Positions 33,491-43,367 are shown, counted from the first letter of the stretch. The stretch is DNA of 62,185 nt from Phycisphaerae bacterium (GCA_029260235.1 JAJDDP010000177.1:1-62185); one strand, 5' to 3'. Notes: generated by a model not told the origin, from the sequence alone. Numbers and translations are program-made.

Positions 33491-36400
33491 TCATGGACAC
33501 AGTGGGACAGATCGCCCGAACAGTGCCTTAATTCGGGAGGCATCGCCCGTGCTGATCACCCCATTGGTGTCGAAGTCCAGGGCAGCACCTTCGATGGCTG
33601 GATCGGACCCAAACTTTCCATGAATCTGAGCATTGTCCTTGGTGCTGACGACGCCATCCCGATCAATGTCCCCGCGAAGGGTTCGCACGACCACTACATC
33701 CTCAACATCCCCGGTTAGCTCGATCATACAGCAATCAGCATCAGGAAGTGCGGGCAAGAAAGACACGGTGATTTCAGCGGCGGCTGGCGTTGGTTGAATC
33801 GCCAGCGACACCGCCCCCGTATACTCATGAAGAGCGCAAGTGACCGATGCTGACACCTCCGAGGCTGGGCCACTGCTGGTCATGAGCAAGTCGCGAATGC
33901 CAGGCGACCGTGGCTCAACGGAGTTGGCCATCAGGTCGAGGGCCAAGTCCACGCCGCCGTGGTCAAGCACGCTCATCGTTGAAACGACGATAGCCGCTGC
34001 CGGCCCTTCGTAGGCGCCCATGTCTACGATGGGCGGTGTTCCTGTGCCTGTGTCGGGCGTCGCAGGATCGTCAAAGAATCGGGCATTGCCAGCCAAGTCG
34101 GTGGTAATCGAAGGCCCCACGGCGGCATTGTCGCCCGCGTCGATGCATGGCGAGCCAACCCCGATGCGGTAGTCTCCTCCATCTGCAAAGAGGAAGGATG
34201 GATCGTCGCCGATGTTGCCCACGCCGCCGGACGAGAAACCCTCCACGCAACTATAGTCCAACGTGGAAGCGAGGCTGGAGAAGACGATTTGCGACAGGAA
34301 GAGATCGTCGCCGCTGTCAGAGTTGAACCAGGCGATGCAATTCCGCACATGCACCGGGTTTGCCCCGTTGACGTTCAAACCGCCCCCGCCTCCGTCGCCG
34401 TCGGCGGTATTGCCGACCAGTGTGCAGTTCGTGATCGTCGAAGTCCCACCAAAGAACAGGTACATACCACCGCCGAAAGTATCCGCATGGTTTGCGGTGA
34501 ATAGGCAGTTGGTTAGCTCGGGACTAGCCGAGCTGCCGATGGCATAGAGACCGCCTCCTCCTCCGCTTGTCGTGTTCCGGCTGAAGGTGCAGCTGTCCAA
34601 TTGAGGACTTGATGAGAGGGCGTACATGCCGCCACCGCCCGACGTGCGACTGCTGTTATCTTCAATGGAGCAGTCGACGAATGTCGGTGAAGCAGCGCTG
34701 ACGTACACGCCGCCGCCAATCTGGGCACTGTTTTCCCGGACGACGCAGCTTCGAATGGTCGGGTTGCCATCAACGATGTAAATGCCGCCAGCAGCGCTGT
34801 CGGGAAAACTACCTTCGGCTTGGCCTGCCTGCACTATGAAGCCATCCAGTACGGCAGACGCGTTCAGCCCATTGGCTACGACGACATGGTAACTGTTGTC
34901 GGTGGTCGTGCCGGCGTCGTCGTTTTGATCCAAGTCGCCGCTAAGGATGGTTGAGTTTGCTTCGGGGTCTCGCTGGTCCAATGATGTTTCGGTTCCGTTG
35001 AATCCGCCAAGGATCGAAATACCAGCCAGCATTTCGAAGGATGATTCGCGCGGACCGCCCTCGCCCGCCGGCGTGTAGGTGCCCGCTGCTACCCAGATTT
35101 CTCCGATGGTCGAAGACTGCTCAGCCACAGCCAAGCTGGATTGCAGGTCGGTGTAGGCGCTCTCCCAGCTATTGCCGTTGAACAAAGGTCCATCCGCTGC
35201 TGCATCGACAAACAGCACTTTGCCTTCGCATTCATCGGGCACGCCATTGCCGTCATCGTCCGGGCTGGTCCCTGCCGCAATGTCGCAGCTATCAGGGATC
35301 GCGTTGTTATTGCAATCGGGTACGTCGTTACCCCGGGCGTCGCAGGCATCGGGGATGCCATTGCTGTTGCAGTCCTGGCTAGTGCCCTCCATCAAGTCGA
35401 TGGCGTCGTGTATACCGTTGGTGTTGCAATCGCCGATTTTCAAGAAGTAAACGTCCTGCTCGTTGTTGTATGTGGCTGCGTAGGCTAAGGAGGCACCCGA
35501 TTCGTCGGAAAGCATGTCGTAGTAATCCCCCAGCTTGTTCTGCTGGGGATAGCCCAGGGATTGGTCGAAGGGGATCCCAACAGGGATATTTACCGACCAA
35601 GTATCACCGGCATCGAACGAATAGGCGTAGTACAGTTCTGACGTCGGAGAAGCCTGGCTGGTGCTGTTTCGCGTGTCGTTCCAAACCGCATCGATGCGGC
35701 CATCGGGCGCTATTGACATGGTTCCGAACCACTGCCAGGCGTTGCCATCGGGGTCGTCATCGCTGATGCAGTTGGGGCTGGTCCAAGTAGCGCCGCCGTC
35801 GGTGGATCGGCTGAACATCACCTCCAGCGGATCCGCATTCAGTGGATCGACCGATCCGAACAGGTAAACATTGCCGCGTGTATCGCCGTCGGAATGATCG
35901 ACCGCAATCCAAACTTGCCCGAGCAACCCGGCTGGGTTGATCAAGCCCTGAAGACCGATGCTGCCGCCCATGTCAACTGTTGTCACCGACTCGAACGCTG
36001 GAGGTCTCGAGGCATCCTTGAGCGTCGTCGATTTAGCCACCAAATAGGATGCGAAATTGCCTGGCGAGATTCCGGCTACATACACCTCACCGTCAGGTCC
36101 GACAGCAACAGTGCCGAAAATTGGTGTGCCCGGGATGGCAATGGGCGTGCTAAACGTCTGCCCGCCGTCGGTCGAACGAATGAACGCGTTGTTGCCGCAG
36201 CAGCCGGCGAAGATGCTCCACGCACAATAATAATGACCCCGCCCCATACCGCTGGTTTGATCAATGTCGATCCACTGCTTGTCGCCACCGAATGCTTCGA
36301 CACCGCCGTCCCAGGTTGCCCCACCGTTGATGGATTTGAATGACTGACAGCTAAAGTCACCACTCAGGCTGTTGTAGTAAATGTTGCCATCCGCATCGGC

Positions 36401-36910
36401 ACCGAGCACGGGATCACTCCGAAAGAAACCGGTTTCGATGCGCCCGGGAAAAGTCCAAGTCACTCCTGCGTCTTGGCTAAAGCCCCAACCAGCCTGCCGG
36501 AAATTGGACAGAATCGAATCGAACTGCCGCCATCCAACGGCCATCCGTGTCGGATCGGTCGGGTCGATGGCTAGGGATGGTTCGTTGGCTGCATCGCCAG
36601 GAATGTTTTGACCGGCCGGGCCAACATTGACTTGATAACTGATGTAAGGGCCTCGCTGAAAAGTGCTGGGCAAGCCATCCCCCGCCGATGCGGCTGGCGC
36701 CACCTGAGCGGGCGGATCGTCAGGTTGTTCCAGGTGTGCAGACCTGAGTGCCTCCAAATCGGCGTTGGTGCTAGCCGATACAGGATGGCCGGGATCAGCT
36801 TCAGCCAGAGCAGAAGGGGCAAGCAAAGCGATGACCAGGCATATGGAAATACTGAGTCCGCTGGCTGGGGCTTGGCGGCTCCCCACCCGAGGCCAAGTTA
36901 GAGCTATCAT
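33491..36910 (-). CDS. Large secreted beta-propeller / beta-helix protein with dockerin-like tail
   Basis: The 1139-residue protein has a signal peptide ending SALAEA. Residues about 100-500 are a sialidase/BNR-like propeller with several Asp boxes (STDGGQTF, STDGGATW, SFDAGDTW). Around 500-560 are calcium-loop-like repeats C-N-T-N-G-I-H-D-A-I-D and C-N-S-N-G-I-P-D-A-C-D (thrombospondin-type-3-like). Residues about 560-940 form a right-handed parallel beta-helix of the pectate-lyase/choice-of-anchor-Q kind (repeated GGGxYxxxxSxPxxxxCxF). A final beta-sandwich and a dockerin-like end (GDIDRDGVVSTKDNAQIHGKFG ... FDTNGVISTGDASRIKALFG) close it. Probable extracellular carbohydrate-binding or degrading protein; catalytic residues not identified. 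GAGGAG lies upstream of the ATG. Confidence 0.85.
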   Translation of the reverse strand: MIALTWPRVGSRQAPASGLSISICLVIALLAPSALAEADPGHPVSASTNADLEALRSAHLEQPDDPPAQVAPAASAGDGLPSTFQRGPYISYQVNVGPAGQNIPGDAANEPSLAIDPTDPTRMAVGWRQFDSILSNFRQAGWGFSQDAGVTWTFPGRIETGFFRSDPVLGADADGNIYYNSLSGDFSCQSFKSINGGATWDGGVEAFGGDKQWIDIDQTSGMGRGHYYCAWSIFAGCCGNNAFIRSTDGGQTFSTPIAIPGTPIFGTVAVGPDGEVYVAGISPGNFASYLVAKSTTLKDASRPPAFESVTTVDMGGSIGLQGLINPAGLLGQVWIAVDHSDGDTRGNVYLFGSVDPLNADPLEVMFSRSTDGGATWTSPNCISDDDPDGNAWQWFGTMSIAPDGRIDAVWNDTRNSTSQASPTSELYYAYSFDAGDTWSVNIPVGIPFDQSLGYPQQNKLGDYYDMLSDESGASLAYAATYNNEQDVYFLKIGDCNTNGIHDAIDLMEGTSQDCNSNGIPDACDARGNDVPDCNNNAIPDSCDIAAGTSPDDDGNGVPDECEGKVLFVDAAADGPLFNGNSWESAYTDLQSSLAVAEQSSTIGEIWVAAGTYTPAGEGGPRESSFEMLAGISILGGFNGTETSLDQRDPEANSTILSGDLDQNDDAGTTTDNSYHVVVANGLNASAVLDGFIVQAGQAEGSFPDSAAGGIYIVDGNPTIRSCVVRENSAQIGGGVYVSAASPTFVDCSIEDNSSRTSGGGGMYALSSSPQLDSCTFSRNTTSGGGGGLYAIGSSASPELTNCLFTANHADTFGGGMYLFFGGTSTITNCTLVGNTADGDGGGGGLNVNGANPVHVRNCIAWFNSDSGDDLFLSQIVFSSLASTLDYSCVEGFSSGGVGNIGDDPSFLFADGGDYRIGVGSPCIDAGDNAAVGPSITTDLAGNARFFDDPATPDTGTGTPPIVDMGAYEGPAAAIVVSTMSVLDHGGVDLALDLMANSVEPRSPGIRDLLMTSSGPASEVSASVTCALHEYTGAVSLAIQPTPAAAEITVSFLPALPDADCCMIELTGDVEDVVVVRTLRGDIDRDGVVSTKDNAQIHGKFGSDPAIEGAALDFDTNGVISTGDASRIKALFGRSVPLCP

Positions 36911-37128
36911 CAGGATCCATTCTCCTCAAGCACTGCTGGAAGATCGAAAACTGGCGCACACCGAACCACCGGGCAGGACTGCCCTTCTGTAACGGAAACG
37001 CCCAAAGAAGCCAGCGACGACGCGCCAGGCCTCGGCAATCGTGATTTGGGGCCGTTAGGGTATCGTTGGTGTGGGGGATGATTTTCGGTTATACTGCGAG
37101 GGTTTGACGCATTCATTTGGAGATATTG

Positions 37129-38178
37129 ATGAGTACACCTGACCAAACCCCCCGGACCGGCACCATCGACCGCCAAGAAGCGCGGACTTCTGCCATCCGA
37201 CAATTTGTGTCCGAATTCGCTGCCGGAAGCCATGAAGATTTGATCTCCGAGATGATGGTTACGCTGTGTCGGTTAGCCCGGGACGAGTGCGGCCGAGGCG
37301 AGATAAAAATCCTGAACACCACCTTGAAAGAACTGCGATACGGGTTCAAGGTGTTCGCTCCGTATAGTGACGTCCCCAAGGTAAGCATCTTTGGATCTGC
37401 CCGGACGCCGCCGGAGCACCCGCAATACATCCAAGCCGTCAAGTTCGCCGAGTTGATTCGCCTCGCGGGCTGGATGGTGATCACCGGCGCAGGCGACGGC
37501 ATCATGCGTGCGGGCCACGACGGCGCCACCCGTGAGTCGAGCTTCGGCGTAGCCATCCGCCTGCCCTTCGAGCAATCAACCAACAACATCATCGCCGACG
37601 ACGAAAAGCTGGTGAACTTCAAGTACTTCTTCACCCGCAAAGTGATGTTCGTCAAAGAGGCCAAGGCTATTGTCCTGTTTCCTGGCGGATTTGGCACGCA
37701 AGACGAAGGATTTGAGGCCCTCACCCTAATACAGACTGGTAAAGCCTCCCCCATGCCGGTCGTCTTGATTGACGAACCCAACGGAACCTACTGGCAGCAT
37801 TGGCGTACTTATGTCCAATCAGAACTGCTGCGCACCGGCATGATCAGCGAAGAAGATATGAACCTGCTGTTCTTGACCGACAATGCTGAGGACGGCGTAA
37901 AGCATGTGGTTCGCTTCTACCGGCGATTCCATTCTTCGCGATCCGTTCGCAAGAATTTGGTCATCCGGATGAAGTCAGCTCTATCCGACGCAACCATCGC
38001 TCGGCTAAACGATGAGTTCGCCGACTTGGCTGTCACGGGCAAGATCGAGCAACACCCAGGCCCGCTGGAGGATGAGGGCGGCGAGTACCCAGATATGCCT
38101 CGCCTGGCCTTTCACTACAACAACCGCAGTGCGGGCCGACTTCGCGTCCTCATCAATGCGTTGAATGAAGCTGATTGA
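37129..38178 (+). CDS. LOG-family (TIGR00730/cytokinin-activating) protein
   Basis: The 349-residue protein has the Rossmann-like LOG fold: VSIFGSARTPPEHPQY, then GWMVITGAGDGIMRAGHDGA, and the diagnostic PGGFGTQDEGFEALTLIQTGK (PGGxGTxxE). Characterised members release cytokinin bases from riboside monophosphates, and bacterial ones may simply be nucleotide 5'-monophosphate phosphoribohydrolases. The family was long misnamed lysine decarboxylase. This one is longer than most (about 200 residues), with an N-terminal 90-residue and a C-terminal 70-residue extension. The ATG at 37129 is chosen over a TTG four codons earlier because GGAG lies 7 bases upstream. The folK gene overlaps or abuts its stop, so the two are probably co-transcribed. 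Confidence 0.88.
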   Translation: MSTPDQTPRTGTIDRQEARTSAIRQFVSEFAAGSHEDLISEMMVTLCRLARDECGRGEIKILNTTLKELRYGFKVFAPYSDVPKVSIFGSARTPPEHPQYIQAVKFAELIRLAGWMVITGAGDGIMRAGHDGATRESSFGVAIRLPFEQSTNNIIADDEKLVNFKYFFTRKVMFVKEAKAIVLFPGGFGTQDEGFEALTLIQTGKASPMPVVLIDEPNGTYWQHWRTYVQSELLRTGMISEEDMNLLFLTDNAEDGVKHVVRFYRRFHSSRSVRKNLVIRMKSALSDATIARLNDEFADLAVTGKIEQHPGPLEDEGGEYPDMPRLAFHYNNRSAGRLRVLINALNEAD

Positions 38179-38198
38179 CGCACTTGTCGAACAACGCC

Positions 38199-38774
38199 AT
38201 GGACAATTCGGCAGCCAAATCCGGCACCATGCGCAGCTATCTGGCGCTGGGCTCGAACCTCGGGGACCGGGTGGGTCACCTGGTCGCCGCAGTTGAGCAG
38301 TTGACTCGATTACCGAAGGCGATTCTGGTGGATCGATCAGCCCTCTTTGAAACCGAGCCGGTAGGCGGACCGCCCGGGCAAGACTGCTACGTCAACTCAG
38401 CCATCGCCATCGAAACAACACTAGGCCCAGAAGAGCTGCTTGAATCCTGCCTTCAGATCGAGCATCGCCTAGGCCGGCGGCGCAGAGCCCCCAACGACGC
38501 CCGGACAATCGACATCGACATGCTGCTCTACGGCGATCTCGTGTGCGATACACCGACACTGATCCTTCCACATCCGCGGATGCACCTCCGCAGATTTGTA
38601 CTTGATCCCTTGGTTCAAATTGCCGGGCGGGAACGGCATCCAGTGACTGGGGTGACCATCCAGCAGCTCTTGAATCAGGTTTCAGATCCAGCGGAAGGGC
38701 GGTCGTTCAACGATGACCGCTGGAGCGTCCTCGAAATAGCCGGGGCGGTTGTCCCTGTAAGCGTTGACCGCTAA
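38199..38774 (+). CDS. folK: 2-amino-4-hydroxy-6-hydroxymethyldihydropteridine diphosphokinase (FolK)
   Basis: FolK transfers pyrophosphate from ATP to the pterin precursor in folate synthesis. The motifs are complete: SYLALGSNLGDRVGHL at the start, ETEPVGGPPGQDCYVNSAI, the catalytic acidic stretch ARTIDIDMLLYG and LPHPRMHLRRFVLDPL. About 190 residues. The conserved protein begins at M-R-S-Y-L-A-L-G, so the start may be the ATG at 38229; the ATG at 38199 and a TTG at 38175 overlapping the upstream stop are alternatives. It follows the LOG-family gene immediately and precedes a zinc-ribbon membrane protein (23-base gap), suggesting one operon. Confidence 0.93.
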   Translation: MDNSAAKSGTMRSYLALGSNLGDRVGHLVAAVEQLTRLPKAILVDRSALFETEPVGGPPGQDCYVNSAIAIETTLGPEELLESCLQIEHRLGRRRRAPNDARTIDIDMLLYGDLVCDTPTLILPHPRMHLRRFVLDPLVQIAGRERHPVTGVTIQQLLNQVSDPAEGRSFNDDRWSVLEIAGAVVPVSVDR

Positions 38775-38797
38775 AATTTGGCTACGGAGGCAGCCAC

Positions 38798-39724
38798 ATG
38801 GATTCACCCAAAGAACAACCGCCACCCTCGCCGGACCAGGCTAGGCAATCGGAGCAGGTGCTGCTCAAGCAGCTCAACGTTGTAGAGCTAGCCGCCCGGC
38901 GGGGCATCGGACCGATGAGTCTGCAGGCCGAGGACGTTTGGCATGGCCACGCTTGGCCGTGCGTTTCTTGCGGCCACCTGGTCCTCCGCGCTGAGACGAC
39001 GTGCAGTGAGTGCGGTCAAGATATTTCGCCCGAGATGATCAAGAAGATGGAGGCACATTCGGGGCCTTGGTATGTGCACGAACACGTCAGGCCGTTCCCC
39101 GGCGTCTCCCTTGAACGGCTCATCCGCCAAGCGCATCGTGGCGTGTTGGTCGAAACCACTGTGGTTCGAGGCCCAACTACGCATCACCAGTGGCGCTTCG
39201 CTTGCGAGACGCCTATCCTCAGCAAATACCTCGGTTATTGCTGGTGCTGCCATGCCGCGGTGAGCGAAACTGACAACACTTGCCTCGATTGCGGCATCGA
39301 TCTGGACGGCGGCTTCAACGAGTCTGCGGTGTTGAACGGCCAACCCGCGCAACCTCAGGTTCAGATGATTCCAGCGGACGGCTCCAATGAGCTGCACCAA
39401 CTCTCAGCCGCAATCAGCACAGTGCCCAAATCACTACGAAGACGCGAAGAGACTGAAACGTCTAAGGCGTCCTTGCTGCCCATCCCCTGGTTGGTGGGTA
39501 TCCTCAGCGTCGTGGCTGTGGCTGCGGTGCTGGTGGTTGTCTGGCTCCGAGCCGATGCAGCGATTGCTACTAAACCAGCCTCCGCACCGACTGATGCCAC
39601 GGCTCCGGTTGAAGCCACGCCGGCAAGAGCCATACCCGATGATGCGCCGCCCCTGTCCGAGATGAACAAGCAGAGTTTGAAGAATCCAGCTTCGCACAAT
39701 TTCCACGACCGCCGCACGAAATAG
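38798..39724 (+). CDS. Membrane protein with two zinc ribbons
   Basis: A 308-residue protein. Two zinc ribbons are visible: C-V-S-C-G-H-L-V-L-R-A-E-T-T-C-S-E-C-G near residues 55-73 and C-W-C-C-H ... C-L-D-C-G near 148-166, with an unassigned helical domain between. One membrane helix (LVGILSVVAVAAVLVVVW) lies near residues 230-250, followed by an Ala/Pro-rich tail. The N-terminus is charged and lacks a signal peptide, so the ribbons are probably cytoplasmic. No enzyme motif is evident. The ATG at 38798 follows CGGAGG. The FAD subunit of the molybdenum hydroxylase starts 10 bases downstream, so it may be co-transcribed with that unit or with folK. Confidence 0.75.
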   Translation: MDSPKEQPPPSPDQARQSEQVLLKQLNVVELAARRGIGPMSLQAEDVWHGHAWPCVSCGHLVLRAETTCSECGQDISPEMIKKMEAHSGPWYVHEHVRPFPGVSLERLIRQAHRGVLVETTVVRGPTTHHQWRFACETPILSKYLGYCWCCHAAVSETDNTCLDCGIDLDGGFNESAVLNGQPAQPQVQMIPADGSNELHQLSAAISTVPKSLRRREETETSKASLLPIPWLVGILSVVAVAAVLVVVWLRADAAIATKPASAPTDATAPVEATPARAIPDDAPPLSEMNKQSLKNPASHNFHDRRTK

Positions 39725-39734
39725 GTTCTCCCGA

Positions 39735-40571
39735 ATGTTCTATCGCCCAGACACCTTCGCAGCAGCGCTCAGGCTCAAAGCCGACCACGCCGCAGCCATC
39801 AAGCCGATATCTGGTGGGACGGACCTCGTCGTCGGGTTGAATCGCGGACAATCCCTCGGCGTTGACGTTCTTGATCTTACCGCTGCAAAAGACTATCGCC
39901 GTATCGATCACGCTGATGGCTCGTTGATACTCTCGGGCGGCACGACCTTCGCCCAGCTCGAGCAATTGGATATTGCTTGCCTAGCCCGGGCGGCGGCCAG
40001 CGTCGGCGGGCCACAAATTCGTAATCGTGGGACCATAGCAGGCAACTTGGCAACCGCTTCACCGGCCGGCGACGGCAGCGTTGCTCTACTGGCCCTCGAT
40101 GCCGAGGTCGAGTTAGCCCATGCTGATCGCGGAACGCGCTGGCTAAGGCTGATCGATTACTTCGAGGATTATCGACAAACCGCGCTAGGCGATGACGAGT
40201 TGATCTCCCATGTCCGAATCCCCACCCCAAGCGCTCTTCAAGCTTCTGCGTGGTACAAAATCGGCAAACGCGGGGCGGTCAATATCAGTCTAGTGTGCGC
40301 AGCCGCAGCCCGCTTTCTGGACGGTCGCATCTGCCTTGCATTTGGCAGCGTTGCCCCGATCCCCATGCGGGCGGTTCAAACCGAGAAGTTGCTTCAGGGC
40401 CAACCCCTAACCGGCGCACTACTCCACCAAGCTGCCCAAGCCGCCTCAGCCGAGGTCAAACCCATCGACGATTGGCGTGCTTCGGCCGATTACCGCAAGG
40501 CGATGTGCGCCGTGTTGGCTCGGCGCGTGCTCGAACAGCTGCAGACCGATGACGAAAGGCAAATGCCGTGA
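39735..40571 (+). CDS. Molybdenum hydroxylase, FAD-binding subunit
   Basis: A 278-residue xanthine-dehydrogenase-family FAD subunit. The FAD-binding elements are ISGGTDLVVGLNRGQ (pyrophosphate loop) near residue 25 and GGPQIRNRGTIAGNLATASPAGD near residue 95; the rest has the expected CO-dehydrogenase flavoprotein C-terminal domain (AWYKIGKRGAVNISLVCAAA). It passes electrons from the iron-sulphur subunit to an acceptor. The three genes lie in the order FAD, [2Fe-2S], molybdenum, with four-base overlaps (GTGA and ATGA), so they are translationally coupled. Confidence 0.92.
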   Translation: MFYRPDTFAAALRLKADHAAAIKPISGGTDLVVGLNRGQSLGVDVLDLTAAKDYRRIDHADGSLILSGGTTFAQLEQLDIACLARAAASVGGPQIRNRGTIAGNLATASPAGDGSVALLALDAEVELAHADRGTRWLRLIDYFEDYRQTALGDDELISHVRIPTPSALQASAWYKIGKRGAVNISLVCAAAARFLDGRICLAFGSVAPIPMRAVQTEKLLQGQPLTGALLHQAAQAASAEVKPIDDWRASADYRKAMCAVLARRVLEQLQTDDERQMP

Positions 40572-41038
40572 CTTGGCACTTGGAGTGTACAATCAACGAT
40601 GCCCCCGTCACCCGCGACATCCCGGAAGATCTAACCTTGTTGGATTTTCTTCGCGATCACCTGGGCTTGACCGGCTCAAAAGGTGCCTGTCTCGAGGGCG
40701 AATGCGGCAGTTGTACGGTGCATCTCGACGACGCGCCGGTGTGTAGTTGCCTGACTTTGGCTGCCCAGGCGCATGGGCGAAGCGTATGCACAGTCGAAGC
40801 CTTGGCAGAATCCACGACTTTGGACCCTATTCAGCAAGCGTTCATCGATACCGGCGCCGCCCAGTGTGGCTACTGCACGCCGGGATTGCTCATGGCTGGC
40901 AGAACGCTACTCGATCGTACCGCGTTCCCCGAAGCCAACCATCTGCTCACCAGTATCGAGGGGAATCTGTGCCGCTGCACTGGGTATGCTTCCATCATAG
41001 AAGCGATTCAAATCGCGGCTAATGAGAGCAAGGCATGA
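40568..41038 (+). CDS. Molybdenum hydroxylase, [2Fe-2S] subunit
   Basis: The 156-residue product has both ferredoxin-like clusters: the plant-type CLEGECGSCTVHLDDAPVC (first cluster, near residues 42-60) and the C-terminal four-helix cluster CGYCTPGLLMAG ... CRCTGYASI (second cluster). This relays electrons from the molybdenum centre to FAD. It starts with GTG overlapping the stop of the FAD gene by four bases. Confidence 0.94.
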   Translation: MTWHLECTINDAPVTRDIPEDLTLLDFLRDHLGLTGSKGACLEGECGSCTVHLDDAPVCSCLTLAAQAHGRSVCTVEALAESTTLDPIQQAFIDTGAAQCGYCTPGLLMAGRTLLDRTAFPEANHLLTSIEGNLCRCTGYASIIEAIQIAANESKA

Positions 41039-43365
41039 ATCAGCCAGTCAGGCCTGACGTGCCGCCCAGCCCAACGCCCTATGCCGCGCCGCCTCACGGT
41101 GTCGTAGGCCAATCCTGTGGACGTCTTGACGGAGCGACCAAGACCACCGGAGCCATCAAGTACGGCGCCGATCTCTTCTGGGGCCGGGCCGAACTCTTCG
41201 TCAAGGTTGTTCGTAGCGAGCACGCACACGCCGAGGTGAAATCGATCATCACTTCCGAGGCGCGGGCCGTCGATCAAGTTATGGGCGTCTATACGCACAA
41301 CGACATGCCCGGCACGAATCTTCAAGGCTTGATTCTGCGCGACCACGAAGTGCTCACCTCGGGCCGCGTGCGCTATATGGGCGATGCCATTGCCCTTGTC
41401 GTAGCTGAGTCTGAAGCAACTGCCCGCCTCGGAGCAGATGCGGTTCAAGTTGAGTACGAACCGCTGCCCGTGATTGACAGCATCGAGTCAGCCTTGGCCA
41501 AAGATGCCTACCCGCTCTACAAAGCCGGCAACATCATGGGCGGCAAGCGCATTCGCAAAGGGAATGTCGATGAGGCACTGGCCGGCGCTGCGGTGGTGGT
41601 GACCGAGTCGTTCGAGACCCAATCGGTCGATCACGCCTTCCTCGATTTGGAAGCCGGCGTCGCCTGTTACCAGGATGACCTGCTGACCATCGAAGCTCCG
41701 GGGCAATGGGTGCATGAAGAGCGCCGCCTGATCGCCCTAGCTCTTGGTCTGGAACCTGAGCACATCCGCATCATTCAGCCGGCAACTGGCGGCGCGTTTG
41801 GCGGTCGTGAAGACATCAGCATTCAGATTTACCTGGGCCTTGCCGCCTTGAAACACCCCGGCAAGACTATAGCCATGCGCCTTGACCGGGCTGAGTCTGT
41901 GCGGGCCAGGCACAAACGCCATGCCATGCGCATCGAATACACCCTCGGTGCAAAATCCGACGGCAGCTTAACCGCCGCCAAGGTCACCGTTTATTCCGAC
42001 GAAGGTGCCTACGCCTCAACCGGCCCAGCCGTGATGCGCAAGGCTGCCTCTCATGCGACGGGTCCGTACCGCGTGCCCAATGTCAGCGTCGATGTGTACG
42101 GCGTCCACACCAACAACAACCCCACCGGAGCCATGCGCGGCTTCGGTGCTTGTCAGATGGCCATTGCTTACGAAGGCATGATGGATCGGCTGGCTATCAA
42201 GCTGGAAATGGATCGCTTCGATCTGCGGATCAAGAACCTGATCCAAAGCGGCGACGAAGTCACCACGGGTCAACACATCCAGGTAGCCACGGCCGTCGAA
42301 TGCGCCGAGGCAGCTATGGGCAAATTCCGCGAGGTCAACGGCGGCCTGCTCGTACAACCGGACGAAGCTCATCTGCGCCGCGGATTCGGCATGAGCGTCA
42401 TTTGCTTCGGGCTTGGATATGGCGATGGCTTTCCTGACTGTGCCCGAGCGCGGGTTGCCTTCGACGATGCAGGTAAGGCCGTGGTCTACACCGGCGGCGT
42501 CGATGTAGGCCAAGGACTGATCAATATGGTCGCTCAGGTTGCCGCCGACGAGTTGGGCTTACAACTTGATAACGTCAGGGTCGTAGCGGCTGACACCGCC
42601 CTCACCGATGAGAGCGGGTCTTCATCAGCCACCCGGCAAACCTACTTCACCGGCAATGCCGTCAAGCTAGCGGCCGAGGAAGTCAAAGAAGAACTGCTGG
42701 ATATCGCCGGCGCCCATTTGCAACTACATCCGCATGAGATCGAGCTGACAAGCGGGTTCGCCCGGGCCATCCATGTGCCCGGCAAGGAAATTGCGATCAA
42801 GGAGTTGGTCGCCCAAGGCAAGAAGCGAGGCTACAAGTTAGACCAGCAAGCCCAGTTCAAGCCCGGCACGTTGTGCGAGGACTTCGACACCGGACAATCA
42901 CCCCGCTCCTTCGTGACCTACCTGTTCGGTGCGCACGTTTCGCAAGTGTTGGTCGATATTGAGACCGGCGAGGTCAAAGTCGAGCGGCACATCGCCTGCC
43001 ACGACGTCGGCAAAGCAATCAACCCGCAAGCAGTGCGGGGTCAAATCACTGGCGGCGTAGCCCAAGGAATTGGCATGGCCCTCATGGAAGAAGTCATCTC
43101 CAAGAAGGGCCGCATCTTGAACGGCAACTTCACCGACTACATCCTGCCCACCATCAAAGACGTTCCGCATGTAGAGTGCATTGTCTTGGAAAACACCGAC
43201 CCAGGAGGTCCGTTTGGTGCCCGGGGAGTAGGCGAACCTCCACTAATCGGAGCCGTCCCAGCTGTCCTAGGGGCCATCCAAGACGCAACCGGAACAGCCC
43301 CCAACATCCTACCTTGCACCCCAGAACGCGTCTGGCGGATGTTGCAGGATGGAACCAACGCTTGA
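41035..43365 (+). CDS. Molybdenum hydroxylase, molybdopterin-binding catalytic subunit
   Basis: The 776-residue large subunit of the xanthine dehydrogenase family. It has the N-terminal GQSCGRLDGATKTTGAIKYGADL, the molybdopterin loop GGAFGGREDIS, the RGFGACQ segment (R-G-F-G as in xanthine-type enzymes, not the CSFR/GAGR of CO dehydrogenases), and the catalytic glutamate in GARGVGEPPLIGAVPAV near the C-terminus. Typical length is 750-790 residues. Purine, aromatic or aldehyde hydroxylation is likely, but the substrate cannot be read off. No adjacent maturation (XdhC-type) or selenium-insertion gene is seen. The gene converges with a carboxypeptidase gene with only two bases between stops. Confidence 0.93.
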   Translation: MNQPVRPDVPPSPTPYAAPPHGVVGQSCGRLDGATKTTGAIKYGADLFWGRAELFVKVVRSEHAHAEVKSIITSEARAVDQVMGVYTHNDMPGTNLQGLILRDHEVLTSGRVRYMGDAIALVVAESEATARLGADAVQVEYEPLPVIDSIESALAKDAYPLYKAGNIMGGKRIRKGNVDEALAGAAVVVTESFETQSVDHAFLDLEAGVACYQDDLLTIEAPGQWVHEERRLIALALGLEPEHIRIIQPATGGAFGGREDISIQIYLGLAALKHPGKTIAMRLDRAESVRARHKRHAMRIEYTLGAKSDGSLTAAKVTVYSDEGAYASTGPAVMRKAASHATGPYRVPNVSVDVYGVHTNNNPTGAMRGFGACQMAIAYEGMMDRLAIKLEMDRFDLRIKNLIQSGDEVTTGQHIQVATAVECAEAAMGKFREVNGGLLVQPDEAHLRRGFGMSVICFGLGYGDGFPDCARARVAFDDAGKAVVYTGGVDVGQGLINMVAQVAADELGLQLDNVRVVAADTALTDESGSSSATRQTYFTGNAVKLAAEEVKEELLDIAGAHLQLHPHEIELTSGFARAIHVPGKEIAIKELVAQGKKRGYKLDQQAQFKPGTLCEDFDTGQSPRSFVTYLFGAHVSQVLVDIETGEVKVERHIACHDVGKAINPQAVRGQITGGVAQGIGMALMEEVISKKGRILNGNFTDYILPTIKDVPHVECIVLENTDPGGPFGARGVGEPPLIGAVPAVLGAIQDATGTAPNILPCTPERVWRMLQDGTNA

Positions 43366-43367
43366 CC

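Noticed and set aside
41035-43365. Aerobic CO dehydrogenase large subunit
   Set aside because: The gene order resembles coxMSL, but the active-site segment is R-G-F-G rather than the C-S-F-R or G-A-G-R of CO dehydrogenases; xanthine-dehydrogenase type is better supported.
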